DNA of 64,000 bases, from positions 41,566,776-41,630,775 of the forward strand of contig NC_088713.1 in assembly GCF_963576615.1 (NCBI RefSeq), read 5' to 3'. Both the position numbers and the translations under genes were made by a program. Origin of the DNA: Watersipora subatra (taxonomy: Eukaryota > Bryozoa > Gymnolaemata > Cheilostomatida > Watersiporidae). This document shows, one piece after another, positions 47,761-58,582 of this stretch (position 1 is the first letter of the stretch; each line of letters starts with the position of its first letter). The notes beneath the pieces were generated by a model. That model saw only the letters and a program-made list of their open reading frames with translations. It made no database searches and was not told the DNA's origin.

Positions 47761-48340
47761 TCAAAAAACGACTGAATAAGGTTTTTCATCAATGACGCAG
47801 TGGTTGGATATGCCATCTGCCGTATCCGTAAGGTGTTTCCCAAAGCATAACACATCACTAGATCTTACACTACTTATAAAATACACCACACAATGGAGTG
47901 GATCTGGCTTTGTATGAATACGAAAGTATTGATCTGCAACTAGCAGGATCCTGATGACATCGTCTGATGGACGCACCAATCCTCCATTGTTTTGTAGCTT
48001 GAGTAGAGTATAGAGATGTCGGCACCGAATACTTGACTTAGTGGTAACCAGCAACTGACGGCCAATGTCACGACAGCACTTTAGTTAGCTTTTGCACAAT
48101 GTAGCCAGCTATATAGACTATACTGTTACCTATAACAGAAATTTGACATTTGAAATCATTGAGATCCCCAAACTGATCAACTTCTGGAGTAGCCTGTATG
48201 ATGAGAATATCGTTTTGAGCAGTAACATTACCTGTCTTACTAGCATCTGATTCTGCACCACATTTGCTGATAAGTTTGCGAAGGTAGCCTTAAACTGAGT
48301 AACAGTAGGATTATTATTCCAACCCCCTAAACAAAAGCAT
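47761..48340 (-). pseudogene. P-element/THAP-like transposase debris
   Basis: At 48,330-48,270 the minus strand reads GWNNNPTVTQFKATFANL. At about 48,135-48,085 it reads VYIAGYIVQKLTK, and at 47,990-47,930 NNGGLVRPSDDVIRILLVAD. In this order the three blocks match the C-terminal part of DDE transposases of the P-element/THAP9 type. They are in different frames with stops between. Family assignment is by eye. Confidence 0.45.
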
Positions 48341-48619
48341 CAATTATAACAATTACATAAAATCAACAAAAATGAATGTCTTATTCACATAAACATAGTA
48401 CCCTTAATATACAACAATACAACTGATAAAATAAACAAAAATAAAACAGCTCAAAATGCTACCAAATCACTATGTAAAATGAGAATGTGGCAATTTTCAC
48501 TGGAAGTCATTCATAACCCATCTTAGGCTTAAAGCTTAAAGGTTGACTTGCAACAAAATTCACATTACCGTTATTTGATATGAAAAGATTCACCATGTCT
48601 TACCCTGTTGTGTTGTAGG

Positions 48620-48720
48620 CAGGGTTGTTAAAAATCGATGATTTTTTTCAAATAAAAAAAATCGATTTCTATTGATTTATTTGATTTTTTTATTTAAATC
48701 GATTTTTTTTGTTCCAAAAA
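48620..48720. mobile_element. hAT-like terminus with ATCGAT-rich subterminal repeat
   Basis: CAGGGTTGTTAAAAATCGAT starts at 48,620, followed by several AAATCGATTT units in both orientations. CAGGG ends are usual in hAT elements. I cannot find the partner end within the window. Confidence 0.45.
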
Positions 48721-49540
48721 GATGTTTTGTGTTCTAAATTGCAAGTTATTGCTATCAATTTGGAATTTATGATTTGCAGGGGTATTATGTAGTTTTATTA
48801 CAACAATTAGGAAATGAAAAAAACATTTACACAATTAACACACGATAAAAAGGACAGCATAATTTATGCGTTGGACATTAAATCCCAGAAACGAAGGTGA
48901 AGAATCACAGAGAACAGATCACACAACTGCTAAGCTGCAGACATATTCATAGGCACTTGCTGTGGCAACTGCCACTGTTTTGCGTGCTGTTTGAGGTTTC
49001 TAAATTTTTGTTAGATATAGCTACTTTAACTTGAGCAACCTTGCAGCACTGTGCTTGACAATATGGTTTTAAATACAATCATTGAAAAGTATCATTTAAC
49101 ATTAAAAAATATTACCCTTAAATGACTTCAGTCAAATGTTTTAACCTGCTGTCAAAACATGGATAATTGAAATGTTCGTTGCAGATAAGTGCTCAAGGAT
49201 CAGGCTTATTCACTCTCCTGCGGTTGCGATACCATTGTAAATAACGAGAGTTCTCAGTTGCTTTGTTTGGAAATCTAAAAATTAAAATGAAACTGTAGTA
49301 GTTAGCAACAGTAGTAATAACAATAGTATTATTACTCTTATCTCCTTTGCTGCTAGCTAGATCCAGGTACAACAATAAATAATATTATAAGCACAACAAA
49401 CATTTTCTTCAAATATAAATATTTAGAAATAACCTAATGGGTTGTAGTTCCAAAATATTAATACAAAAAAAATTCCAAATTTAAATAATAAAAAACCTTC
49501 GTTCTGAAGGAAGAAAATTTCACTCACTAGCTTATAAATT
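48721..49540. other. Unassigned stretch
   Basis: No gene or clear repeat; short ORFs only. It may be the interior of the hAT-like element that begins at 48,620. Confidence 0.25.
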
Positions 49541-49559
49541 TATCTAATCACCGACAAAA

Positions 49560-50045
49560 TACAGTCAAACTCGTACACTCAGTAGTGGCACTGATCGACT
49601 CTCACTCACCAAGTGACTAGTGTAGTAGAACTAACTAGTTGCAGTACTAACTAGTAGTAGCACAACTATTAGTAGTCGTAGACTTGAGCATTAGAAATAG
49701 AACTAGTAGTAGAAGTGACTCACTTGTGAAATGTCATGCCTTTTCCTTTAAAAGCCCATTCTTGCGGTTTTTGCAGTTCATGGAATAGCAATAGCACTGT
49801 GCACCTACACCCTTCTCTCTCGTACATAAATTATTTGTAGTATATGCTTAAAAAAAAGCTATACAAAAACATTAAGCTATACCTTAAATAGTTGAAGTAT
49901 TGTATCAGCTTCTCAAGCACGTCCAGCAGGCTCACCGTCCTAAACAAGAAGGCCTTTCCGATATCTCCGTCAGCTGTTGACTAGCTTTGCTAGCACTTCG
50001 TGACCTTCCGTTAGGGTCAATGCTGTTCTCACGATTCCTTACACC
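49560..50045 (-). repeat. Probable 3' LTR of the Gypsy element (far end uncertain)
   Basis: On the minus strand a purine tract AAGGGGAGG (50,054-50,046) is followed directly by TGTAAGGAATCGTG. That is the usual polypurine tract/LTR junction, so the LTR starts at 50,045. The region then has ACTAGT-rich short repeats (about 49,600-49,720). No second LTR lies in the window, so the other end is a guess. Confidence 0.5.
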
Positions 50046-50242
50046 TCCCCTTCAAGCTTCCTTCCGGGGTGCCCTCACACCCTCTCTACAAACATAAATA
50101 CCAACAACCAGCAGTAACTTTGTTTTTATCCTTTATTTTATTCATTTTATATATACATATTTACAACTCTATTTAGATGAACCTCCTCCTTAATCTTTCT
50201 ATATTAATTATGTTCACCCTCCTTATTTCTCTGGCCCAATCT

Positions 50243-50794
50243 CTAGTTATATCTCTCGTTGGGTGAACACCATCCCTCAACAGTTGTGTTCCTTCTAGTG
50301 AAAATCCTATGCATATAGGGGGTTGCCATATTTCTAACCATATTAAAATCAATGATCAGTCTGTTCTCGACGACAACCATCCCTCTCACCATCCTAGTAT
50401 ACCGTTCATTGTCATTTCTTACACTCCTCTCTCTACTCCTAGCCCTTATAGCTAGCTGATTGTTATAAATGACAGAGTCCATGGGATAGATTGTACAAAT
50501 AACTATAGTAATGTCATTTTTGAACATCCTTATCCTATAAGGTTCATATATTTCACCCAAACTACAATTATTGGGTCTATCTAAACTACACTGTCTTACA
50601 TTACCCAAATAATTAATCCAACTAAACCTTACAGGCCCTACATGAACATAGATAATAGAACCGCGAAACCTTTCAAAGTCTGATGATATATATTGTAACG
50701 CCTCGCTCCACGTCAGACCAGGTATTGATATAGTTTCAAATGAGGAGTCCTCCAACTCCCTCACACTAGAGTTTCCCAGAACAAAAGTTTTCAT
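50243..50794 (-). CDS. Extra ORF of the Gypsy element in env position, possibly SGNH-hydrolase-like
   Basis: 183 residues, uninterrupted, from MKTFVLGNSSVRELE to a C-terminal WCSPNERYN. It lies 62 bases after the integrase stop and before the polypurine tract, where an env or accessory gene sits. FVLGNSSVR resembles block I (GDSxxR) of SGNH/GDSL esterases, with Asp replaced by Asn; VHVGPVRFSW could be the block III region. There is no signal peptide or membrane segment, so it is not an envelope protein. The SGNH link is weak and made by eye. Confidence 0.5.
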   Translation of the reverse strand: MKTFVLGNSSVRELEDSSFETISIPGLTWSEALQYISSDFERFRGSIIYVHVGPVRFSWINYLGNVRQCSLDRPNNCSLGEIYEPYRIRMFKNDITIVICTIYPMDSVIYNNQLAIRARSRERSVRNDNERYTRMVRGMVVVENRLIIDFNMVRNMATPYMHRIFTRRNTTVEGWCSPNERYN

Positions 50795-50856
50795 GACTGT
50801 AACAAATTATAACTGTTAAATAACAAGGCATTTACAATAATAAGGAAATCAGATAA

Positions 50857-52070
50857 TTATAAATCAAACATCTTTAGAGGTTTCGATTGCCTTCCTGATT
50901 TTGTGACGTATACTGGTTTGGGGTCACTCTGCTGTTTACTAGATCTTCTTCCTCGAGGCGATGACTGTGTCTGTTCTTGTGGTTCCTCCCTTTCTTGCAG
51001 AGATTGAGGTCTCAGAAGAATTGGGCTCTGATGTCTTGATATGCATCTATTTACCGGACTGTTTCCTGCCGACAACTCCCTCTCCAGCCTGTTGTCACTA
51101 GTATGTGTTTCCTGAGTAATCTCTCTATCATCTCCCTGTCCCCTTTCTGTATGGTCTTCATGTGATGTCCTTGACTCTTTGGAAAATCTTGATGCTGTTT
51201 GCCCTCTTTCTCTTAGCAGTTCTGGAGAAGCCTGCACTTCATCCGACTCTGTATTCGCTTCACCTCTTTCTACTACATGAGCCCGATTCCTCCTAAAAAG
51301 TGTATCACTGGAACTTCTAGCTACTACTTCCCTACCTCTAGTAGCAACTACTCGAGCTGGAACACTCTGACCTCCTGGATTATTTACAACCACTGGCTGA
51401 TTTATAGTTAAATCCGATCTTGGTTTTGTCGCGTGTCGTTTGTTATACCACAAGTTTCTTTTAGCTCGAATTTGGGACTCTTTATTCTTCAGCTTTTTAA
51501 AGTCAATTCTGCCCTCGGGCATAATGCCCATCGAATTTATTGATCTATTGAACAATAATTCGGCTGGTGAATAACCAATTGACAGTGGTGTGTCCCTATA
51601 CATACACAACGCTGCTTGCAAGTTGGTATTCTTGTTCATCAGGCCTTTTACTGTTCTTACTGCCCTTTCGGCTTCACCATTACTTCGGGGATAACGTGGC
51701 GCACTGGTAATGTGTTCAATGTCCCATTTTCTGAAAAAAACTTTTCATTTCTTCCGAAACAAACTGTGGGCCATTGTCACTGCCCATAGTGTTCGGAATT
51801 CCTATGGTACAAGATAATTCTTCCAGAGTCCTTATGATTACCGATGAGCTGGACGAGTCCTTCAACTCGTGCACCGTAACAAATCTGCTAAAGTAATCTA
51901 TCACCAACAAATATTCTTTTTCATTCTTTTCAAATATATCCATTGCCAATCTCCACCAGGGTCTCTCTGGTATCGGAGTAGTTAGCAATGGTTCCCTTGG
52001 TTTCAACCGAAACTGTTCGCATTTGTCACAGTTCTTGACCATTGTTCTAATTTCTGCTGTCATACACGGA
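50857..52070 (-). pseudogene. Ty3/Gypsy integrase (one frameshift, 5'-truncated pol)
   Basis: From 52,063 the minus strand gives the end of the zinc-binding domain (KNCDKCEQFR), then the core with catalytic Asp in LAMDIFEKNEK, Asp in GSDNGPQF, and, after a +/-1 shift at a run of seven A/T near 51,730, Glu in RSNGEAERAVRTVKG. The second frame (51,639-50,857) adds the MYRDTP block and a long hydrophilic Arg/Glu/Ser C-terminus ending SKPLKMFDL. The DDE triad is present, but the shift breaks it. Upstream RT/RNase H is lost where the minisatellite repeat begins at about 52,090. Confidence 0.8.
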
Positions 52071-52091
52071 AGAACAATGATTGCAAGGCTG

Positions 52092-53500
52092 GTAGTGAAG
52101 TAAAATCAGTGCAACCCCCGAACCAGGCCTAGCAGGAGCTGAGGCTTGAATATGGTAGCTTAGGCCCTGTCACTTCACTATATTACCGGCACTACCAGCG
52201 TAAAAGCTGTCAATACCGACTCGCTATCACACAGCCGAGAGTAGACTGTGGATATTACAACGCCACCCCTAACAAGAGCCGGTCAATCTGACTCTATATA
52301 TTACAGCCGATAGCAGACTAGTTATATATCAGCGCAATTCCAGCAAGAGCCGATAATACAGACTCTATATAGTGCAGCCGATAGCAGACTGTATATATAT
52401 ATCAGTGCAACTCCAACAAGAGCCGATAATACAGACTCTATATACTATAGCCAATAACAGACTTTGTATATACCAGCGCACACCCAGAAAAGAGCTGATA
52501 ATACAGACTCTATACACTATAGCCGATAGCAGACTATGTATATATACCAGCGCAACTCCAACAAGAGCCGATAATACAGACTCTATATACTATAGCCGAT
52601 AACAGACTATGTATATACCAGCACACATCCAGAAAAGAGCCGATAACACAGACTCAATATACTATAGCCGATAGCAGACTATGTATATACCAGCACACAC
52701 CCAGAAAAAATTGCCGATAACACAGACTCAATATACTATAGTCGATAGCAGACTATGTATATACCAGCGCCACTATTAAGCTAAGCTGTCTAAGATACAA
52801 AAAAAGATGTGTTGTACTTGAATAATTTTATTATAATGTTGTAGTATGCCACACCAAGCTAGCCAAATCTACACTGCTCTTCAAATGCACAAGCAACTGT
52901 TTATATAAGCTAACAGATCCAAACACAGCATATCATTGGTGGATACAGACAGTTAAAATTTCTAGGTCAAAAAGGCAGCAAATTTTTACAAGAACAAATG
53001 CTATTTACAAGTAAATATAAGACATAAAAATTTGGCAACATTTTTTGTAATGCCTTAGTTAATATAGAAAAAAGAGTTAGTAATACAACAAACGATCAAC
53101 AAATTTTCTTTCTCTACTTTTAGGCAATTTTCTGCTTGGGAGTCAAAGAAAGCGGTTGCCTTATAATTCATCTAGCGGGCGTAGTGTAGCCTGTTCTCAT
53201 TCTAGCGAGCGCTTTGGGTGCTTGGTAACTGTTGGCTTATGTCACAATTTAAATTATTCGATTATATATATAAGCCCAGGTTAATCACTGTTAGGCACCA
53301 TCCAACACGGCACTCAATTGCAAGCACTGCAACTTCTCTACCGACAAGCCACGCACACTCCTCTGGCCCTTTTCAGGGCCACCACTATCTGATAACGAGT
53401 TGTTCTTTCGCTTTAGTGGCGGAAAGTCTTTTTCGTAATTTTCATGCCAATTTACTACATCGGTAGATGTCATTCTTAGAAGATCACCAATCATTCAGGG
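52092..53500. mobile_element. Dispersed repeat carrying the ~72-bp minisatellite, copy 2
   Basis: Starts GTGAAGTAAAATCAGTGCAA like copy 1 at 31,489. It includes GCACCTGTCACTT-like and CCTTATAATTCATC blocks, and ends with the AACGAGTTGTTCTTTCGC and GTGGCGGAAAGTCTTTTTCG segments. It inserted into, or replaced, the 5' part of the Gypsy pol. A minus ORF at 53,494-53,291 (starts MIGDLLRMTSTDVVNWHENY) is open and might be a remnant of its gene. Confidence 0.65.
52330..52800. repeat. Minisatellite, ~72-bp unit, about 6.5 copies
   Basis: Units carry ACAGACTC(T/A)ATATACTATA, GCCGATAGCAGACTATGTAT and AAGAGCCGATAAT. Alternate units differ as CAACTCCAACAAGAG versus CACACCCAGAAAAGAG, suggesting duplication of pairs. 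Confidence 0.85.
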
Positions 53501-55074
53501 GGTCTTGAAATTGAACTAGAAGTGACTGCAGCTGCTAACGAGGAGAATATACAGTATATGTTTTAAAAAAGGAACAAAAACGCCTTTACGAGCACAAATC
53601 TTTGGCCAACCGGCAGAACTTTACAATAGTAAGCCACAAGGAGAGTTCTGATGATAACTTCCTTCCCAGCCATGTAGTAGCAATAGAATCGCCTTTAACA
53701 TTCACCCAAGACAGTGACAGAGCTGCTATTACCAAAATAACTAGTCAGAGAGCACTATTACACGCTAGGATTCACTTATCAAGAGTACCAGTTTAATTTT
53801 ATTGCTAGATAACCGCCATAATGACTAAACTGTTTCTATTTGCTCCATTCATCGTTTGTAAAATTTTATTTGAATTTGAAGTATTTTATTTGTACACTCA
53901 AGTTTGTAATAAATTATAATATATCTATACATGAAATAAAATATATAATTTAATCATGTTTGCTGCAGCGATATCAAGGAGTTGTTGTTGATGAAAAGGT
54001 CTAAGTTGACTGGTTGCTTCTCTGCCAATATTTCTGCCTTGATGAATATTGCTACTTGTCTCTAGTTTTCATAATCGGAGTAGGTTGTTTCATTCTCAAT
54101 CTGCAGTAAACACAAAAAAGAAAAAAATATTAACAAGTGTCAAGGAAGTACAAAAACAATAGCTGAAGTATTTAATGAAAGCGATCAGTTTTTAAACAAA
54201 AGAATTAACTAATGCAGTTAATTATGGAAAAACGTATCTGCACATATTTTTATGACCAACGAATATTTTCATCCTGTATGGTATTTGATTTGCAGTGCAG
54301 ATACGTTTTTCCATAATTAACTGCATTAGTTAATTCTTTTGTTTAAAAACTGATCGCTTTCATTAAATACTTCAGCTATTGTTTTTGTACTTCCTTAACA
54401 CTTATAAATTTTTTTTCTTTTTTGTGTTTACTGTAGATTGAGAATGAAACAACCTACTCAGATTACGAAAACTAGAGACAATTAGTAATATTCATTAAGG
54501 CCGGAATATTGGCAGAGAAGCAACCAGCCAACCTAGACCCCTTCATCGACAACAACTCCTTGATATCGCTGCAGCAAACATGATTAAATTACATATTTTA
54601 TTTCATGTATAGGTATATTATAATTTATTACAAACTTGAGTGTACAAATAAGATATTTCAAATACAAACAAAATTTTACAAACGATGAATGGAGTAAATA
54701 TAAACATTTTAGTCCATATGACGGTTGTCTAGAAATAAAATTAAAGTGGTACTCTTGATAAGGAAATACTAGCGTGTAATGGTGCTCTCTGATTAGTTAT
54801 TTTGGTAATAGCAGCTCTATATCGCTGTCACTGTCTTGGGTAGATGTTAAAGGCGATTCTCTCGCTACTACATAGCTGGTAAGGAAGTTATCATCAGAAC
54901 TCTCCTCGTGGCTTACAGTTGCGAAGTTCTGCCGGTTGGCCAAAGATTTGTGCTGGTAAAGGCGTTTTTGTTCTTTTTTTAAAACAGATATATTCTCCTC
55001 GTTAGCAGCTGCGGTCACTTCAAGCTCAATTTCAAGACTCTCTGAATGATTGGTGATATTTTAAGAATGACATC
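53463..55074. repeat. 1.6-kb near-perfect palindrome with ~52-bp loop
   Basis: The left arm (about 53,463-54,242) and right arm (about 54,295-55,074) are inverted copies at roughly 95% by eye. The inner junctions are AACGTATCTGCAC / GTGCAGATACGTT. The outer edges are both next to AGATGTCATTCTTA. Each arm carries one copy of the same coding-like segment (see next entry). Confidence 0.85.
54797..55018 (-). pseudogene. Palindrome-arm ORF, acidic, unrecognised (second copy at 53,520-53,796 +)
   Basis: 73 codons: AANEENISVLKKEQKRLYQH, then LANRQNFATVSHEESSDDNF and a STQDSDSD run. The mirror copy on the + strand (53,520-53,796) has the same protein with a frame break before LANRQNF. Being more intact here suggests that the right arm is the source or that purifying time was short. 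No family recognised. Confidence 0.35.
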
Positions 55075-55109
55075 TATCACCCTTGCAGTCATTGTGCTTC
55101 CGTGCATGA

Positions 55110-55468
55110 TGAAAGATCTCTCTCCCTCTCCCCCTCTCTCCCCCCCTCTCCCCCCCTCTCCCCCCCTCTCCCCCCTCTCTCCCCTCTCCCCCCTCTCCCC
55201 CCTCTCCCCCCCTCTCTCCCTCCTCTCCCCCTCTCTCCATCTCTCCTCCTCTCTCCCCCTCTCTCCCCCTCTCCCCCTCTCCCCCTCTCTCTCCCTCTCT
55301 CTCCCTCTCTCTCCCTCTCTCTCACTCTCTCTCACTCTCTCTCCCTCTCTCTCTCCCTCTCTCTCTCGCTCTCTCTCCCCTTCTCTCCCTCCCTCTCTCT
55401 CTCCCTCTCTCTCTCCCTCTCTCTCTCCCTCTCTCTCTCCCTCTCCCTCTCCCTCTCCCTCTCCCTCT

Positions 55469-55535
<67 letters not shown>

Positions 55536-55665
55536 CCTCTATCTCTCCCTCTCTCTCTCCCTCTATCTCTCCCTCTATCTCTCCCTCTATCTCTCTCTCT
55601 ATCTCTCCCTCTATCTCTCCCTCTATCTCTCCCTCACCCTCTCTCTCTCTCTCTCACTAAAAGAA
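55110..55665. repeat. CT-rich microsatellite (CTCTCC)n
   Basis: More than 500 bp of CTCTCC, CTCTCTCC and CTCTATCTCTCC. The long ORFs across it on both strands (Leu/Pro/Ser or Glu/Arg/Gly) are artefacts. Confidence 0.95.
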
Positions 55666-55995
55666 ATAACGAAGCGGTAGGGATGGAAAAAAATAAATAT
55701 TGCGTTTTACTGAAGAACCAAAGTGAAATTCAACTAATTTAGTTAATGGTTTTGAAAAAAACTCATTACTTACCACAAAGTGTTGGTTCACCAAAGGCCT
55801 CCAAATCTATGAAAATTCGTGCAAACCTCTCGCAACAAAAAATTTATAGCTTAGCACAATCGACCCGTAGTTGTAAACAGAAAACGAAACACACAATGTG
55901 CGCATGCGTAGGGTTAACTCTATTGCTAGATGTAATAGAGTTAACTCTTCATAGAGAGTGACAGTTTTCACCCGCGAATAAATTAATCCGCGTAT
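55666..55995. other. Unassigned flank of the viral element
   Basis: Contains GAGTTAACTCTATTAC-type inverted repeat at about 55,912-55,948 and, on the minus strand, a good donor CTTTGTG/GTAAGTAAT (55,782). No gene can be supported. Confidence 0.3.
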
Positions 55996-56226
55996 ATGCA
56001 TGAAATGGCAATTTTCGCGAGGGTATATACTTCACTGCTTTCTAGGGTTTCTAACGCTATAAATGATGGTGTTATAACTGAAAAAGAGTTTGCAGAGATT
56101 ATGAAAGATAGAGATGTGGTATATCAGTTAATTAGAGAAGCTAGAAAAAATGCATTACCTAGAGAAACTTGGGGCACTTCAAAAGAAAAAAAGAAGGAAC
56201 TTTTAAGAGCTGTAAGTAAAATGTAG
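55996..56226 (+). CDS. Viral-element gene 1: small charged ORF (possibly C-terminal part)
   Basis: 76 codons open to TAG at 56,226: VSNAINDGVITEKEFAEIMK, then a Lys/Arg-rich end (GTSKEKKKELLRAVSK). Predicted helical. It ends 23 bases before the stop of the convergent gene 2. It may be the tail of a longer gene whose start was lost. I do not recognise it. Confidence 0.45.
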   Translation: MHEMAIFARVYTSLLSRVSNAINDGVITEKEFAEIMKDRDVVYQLIREARKNALPRETWGTSKEKKKELLRAVSKM

Positions 56227-56249
56227 TTTTATAATTTTTAATTGTAAAA

Positions 56250-56949
56250 CTATGCTAACATCGAGTAGGCGATACCAGCCGCCGTTACTAACCAAGTGAG
56301 TAATAACTTTTTAATTTCATGGACATGTGGTGCAGCTACAACTTGAGGTTTTGGAGCTACAACTTGAAGTTTTGCAGCTACAATCTGGGGTTTGAAGCTA
56401 CAACTTGAGGTTTTGCAGCTACGCTGCTTGAGGTTCTGCAGCTACAGTTTGAGGTTTTGGTGCTACAACTTAAAGCTTTGCAGCTACAAATTGGGGTTTT
56501 GGTGCTACAACTTGGGGTTTTGGAGCCGGAGGATCAAGATTTCTACCAATTCCATCAAAATCTTTGGCTATTTGTAATTTATTGTTAAAATCCGCTATGC
56601 TATTGCCAAGCACGTTTAAATTCATATCAGAAGGTATCATCATGTACAAGCCTTTGGCGATAACGTAATTAATTTTCCTTCTAGTTTTACTCAACGTGTC
56701 TTCAAAGTTTTTTATTGAATCTTGCAACAACTGCTTTTCAGAAATGAGATCGTTGACTAATGTTAAAAATTCTTTCTGCGATTCCAGAGCTGAACCAGCT
56801 TGTCTAGCCTGTACCTGTGCGCCCAATAAACAGTAGACGTAAGCTCTAATACTATCATTAAGTCTAACTATTCCAGGTGATGTGAATGACTTACTATGGT
56901 CGGGTACAACTCAGTTATAATCAAACGGGTCTTGAGTTACTTGAACCAT
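56250..56949 (-). pseudogene. Viral-element gene 2: coiled-coil protein with PKPQVVA repeats and C-terminal membrane helix
   Basis: Starts MVQVTQDPFDYN at 56,949. An in-frame TGA (56,913-56,911) follows at once, then a helical part (SALESQKEFLTLVNDLISEK) and IPSDMNLNVLGNSIADF. Next comes a run of about 21-bp DNA repeats (56,330-56,530) coding APKPQVVA units with shifts between them. The frame resumes with HEIKKLLLTWLVTAAGIAYS, a single membrane segment at the C-terminus. Function unknown; a minor virion or membrane-anchored protein is possible. Confidence 0.55.
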
Positions 56950-57012
56950 TTTAGTACCCACACTCGAATTCTACTCCGGAAACTGATAAAAGTGCCCCCA
57001 TGTACCCACACT

Positions 57013-57615
57013 CTATTGCACATCCATATCGGTCTTATCTTTACAGCTTGATGGATATATTGGATACGGTTTGTGGCTCCGGCCTAGATCAACCAGTTGT
57101 TTTGGTAAAGAACCTAGTTTACTACCACCGTCTAAAATGATAAATCGGAGACCTCTGGCAGGTTGATCAATCTCGGGAATATTCTGAGCTCTAACATTAA
57201 ACTCGTTTAATAACTTTTGATATTCTGTTTTATTATAAAGATTGTTATAAGGATCAAAATCATCGTCACCGGGATTTCTAATCTTCATTTGTGCCAACAT
57301 CTTTTTAGTTTGGTACATGATGTGAAAGTTCATGATGGCTTTAGTTAAATCTAAACCTCTAGTTAATTGATCTTTGCTCATTCCACCCAAAGCTGTAGCG
57401 CAATATAACGCAAACTTGTATTGTTGAAAGTAGTATAACATGTTATTGTTGTACCATCTATCAACATCATCAAAACTTTTTATAAACACAGGTCTCGGAG
57501 TAATGTTTACAAATTTTCTTTTAAAGCTATAAGATATTTTATTGTTTTTATCAACCACTGTGACAAGATTTAAATCGTACACGTGAATAGGATAATCGCT
57601 AGATAGTCTCGTTTA
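57013..57615 (-). pseudogene. Viral-element gene 3: conserved structural-type protein, start lost
   Basis: 189 open codons from the GTG at 57,582; the frame continues upstream (SSDYPIHVYDLNLV) without an ATG before a TAA, so the start is damaged. Blocks: RPVFIKSFDDVDRWYNNNML, YKFALYCATALGGMSKDQL, RGLRFIILDGGS. It looks like a globular protein, is the least damaged gene of the element and is transcribed divergently from gene 4. I do not recognise the fold. By size and place, a conserved virion protein is likely. Confidence 0.5.
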
Positions 57616-57623
57616 TTTAATAA

Positions 57624-58125
57624 ATGACTACACTAACCTTACATAAAACTGGTCTACTAGAGTTGGATATCCCTATAAATGCACGTAAAATAAATTTAAG
57701 GTACTTTGTTTCAAAATGTCTACAATATTATGGAGACTACAGAATTTGAACCTATCCGTGGAAACAAAATTACGATACCACCTGGATATTATACTTCTCA
57801 AAATCTCATAGGACTTATGGTCGGTAAATTTAAAATTGATCAAAACAATTTGAAGGTTACGTATGAGGGAACCCTGCCTGGTAGGTTGACCAAATTGATC
57901 AAAAATGACTTTACTTATCTAACTCCATTGACTTTGCATATGTACCTAGATGGAATTGATACTTCAAAAAACTTACTGGATGGAAAGCTGAGTAATTTGT
58001 TATCGATAATTCCTGTAGGCAAAACGAGCTCGGGTAAAATATTAAAATACCAACCTGATAGCAATAGTAAAAGTATGTACAACGATACAATAACTCATCT
58101 AATTATCTTTTTAAAAGATGAATAG
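57624..58125 (+). pseudogene. Viral-element gene 4: candidate small jelly-roll/penton-like protein, one frameshift
   Basis: Starts MTTLTLHKTGLLELDIPINA at 57,624, shifts frame near 57,690-57,730, then runs open to TAG at 58,125 with IRGNKITIPPGYYTSQNLIG and THLIIFLKD. About 165 residues, rich in beta-type alternation, the size of a single jelly-roll minor capsid protein. That identity is a guess from length and composition. Confidence 0.45.
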
Positions 58126-58186
58126 GGTCACAATTATCTCGGCAATTTTGTAGCAGAAATTTTATTAAAATAAATAGACGGACATC

Positions 58187-58564
58187 ATGATTGTAGCAGA
58201 ATCAGTAGACTAGCAACGATAACGAAAACTTAAAAAAGATCCACAAACATTCAATATTATTGAAACTGATGGTATCTTTGTGGATAAATCGGGTACCATA
58301 GCGGGAACAATCAAATATGTAGAGTCAAGCTTGGCACATGCCACATTGTTGGGTAGATTAGAAAAAAAATTGCTGACTACTCCTTTGTTGGGGTCTGATA
58401 TAAAAGTTGCTATAGGAGCCACAGAATCCTCAGGACTGTTCGTTACAGGTAATTCGGCTTATGGATCTTTACCTTTAATAATACACCCTAATGACGTAAT
58501 AAAAATTGAACCCGATATAATTGGTCCTTTTAAAAAGATGCTAGTTTTAATCTCAGTGTCGTAA
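58187..58564 (+). pseudogene. Viral-element gene 5: small beta-rich protein, two nonsense codons
   Basis: From ATG 58,187, TAG and TAA occur within the first 13 codons. It is then open with TFNIIETDGIFVDKSGTIAG, VESSLAHATLLGRLEKKLL and IHPNDVIKIEPDIIG to TAA at 58,564. 125 codons. No family recognised. The leader AAATAGACGGACATCATGAT resembles the sequence at 58,580, just before gene 6. Confidence 0.45.
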
Positions 58565-58582
58565 CTACTTCGATATTATAAA

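Noticed and set aside
52330-52800. CRISPR-like array
   Set aside because: Units are ~72 bp without unique spacers and the DNA is eukaryotic; it is a minisatellite in a dispersed repeat.
55046-55680. Long ORFs on both strands (Leu/Pro/Ser and Glu/Arg/Gly repeats)
   Set aside because: They only translate the CTCTCC microsatellite; no unique sequence and all frames are open.
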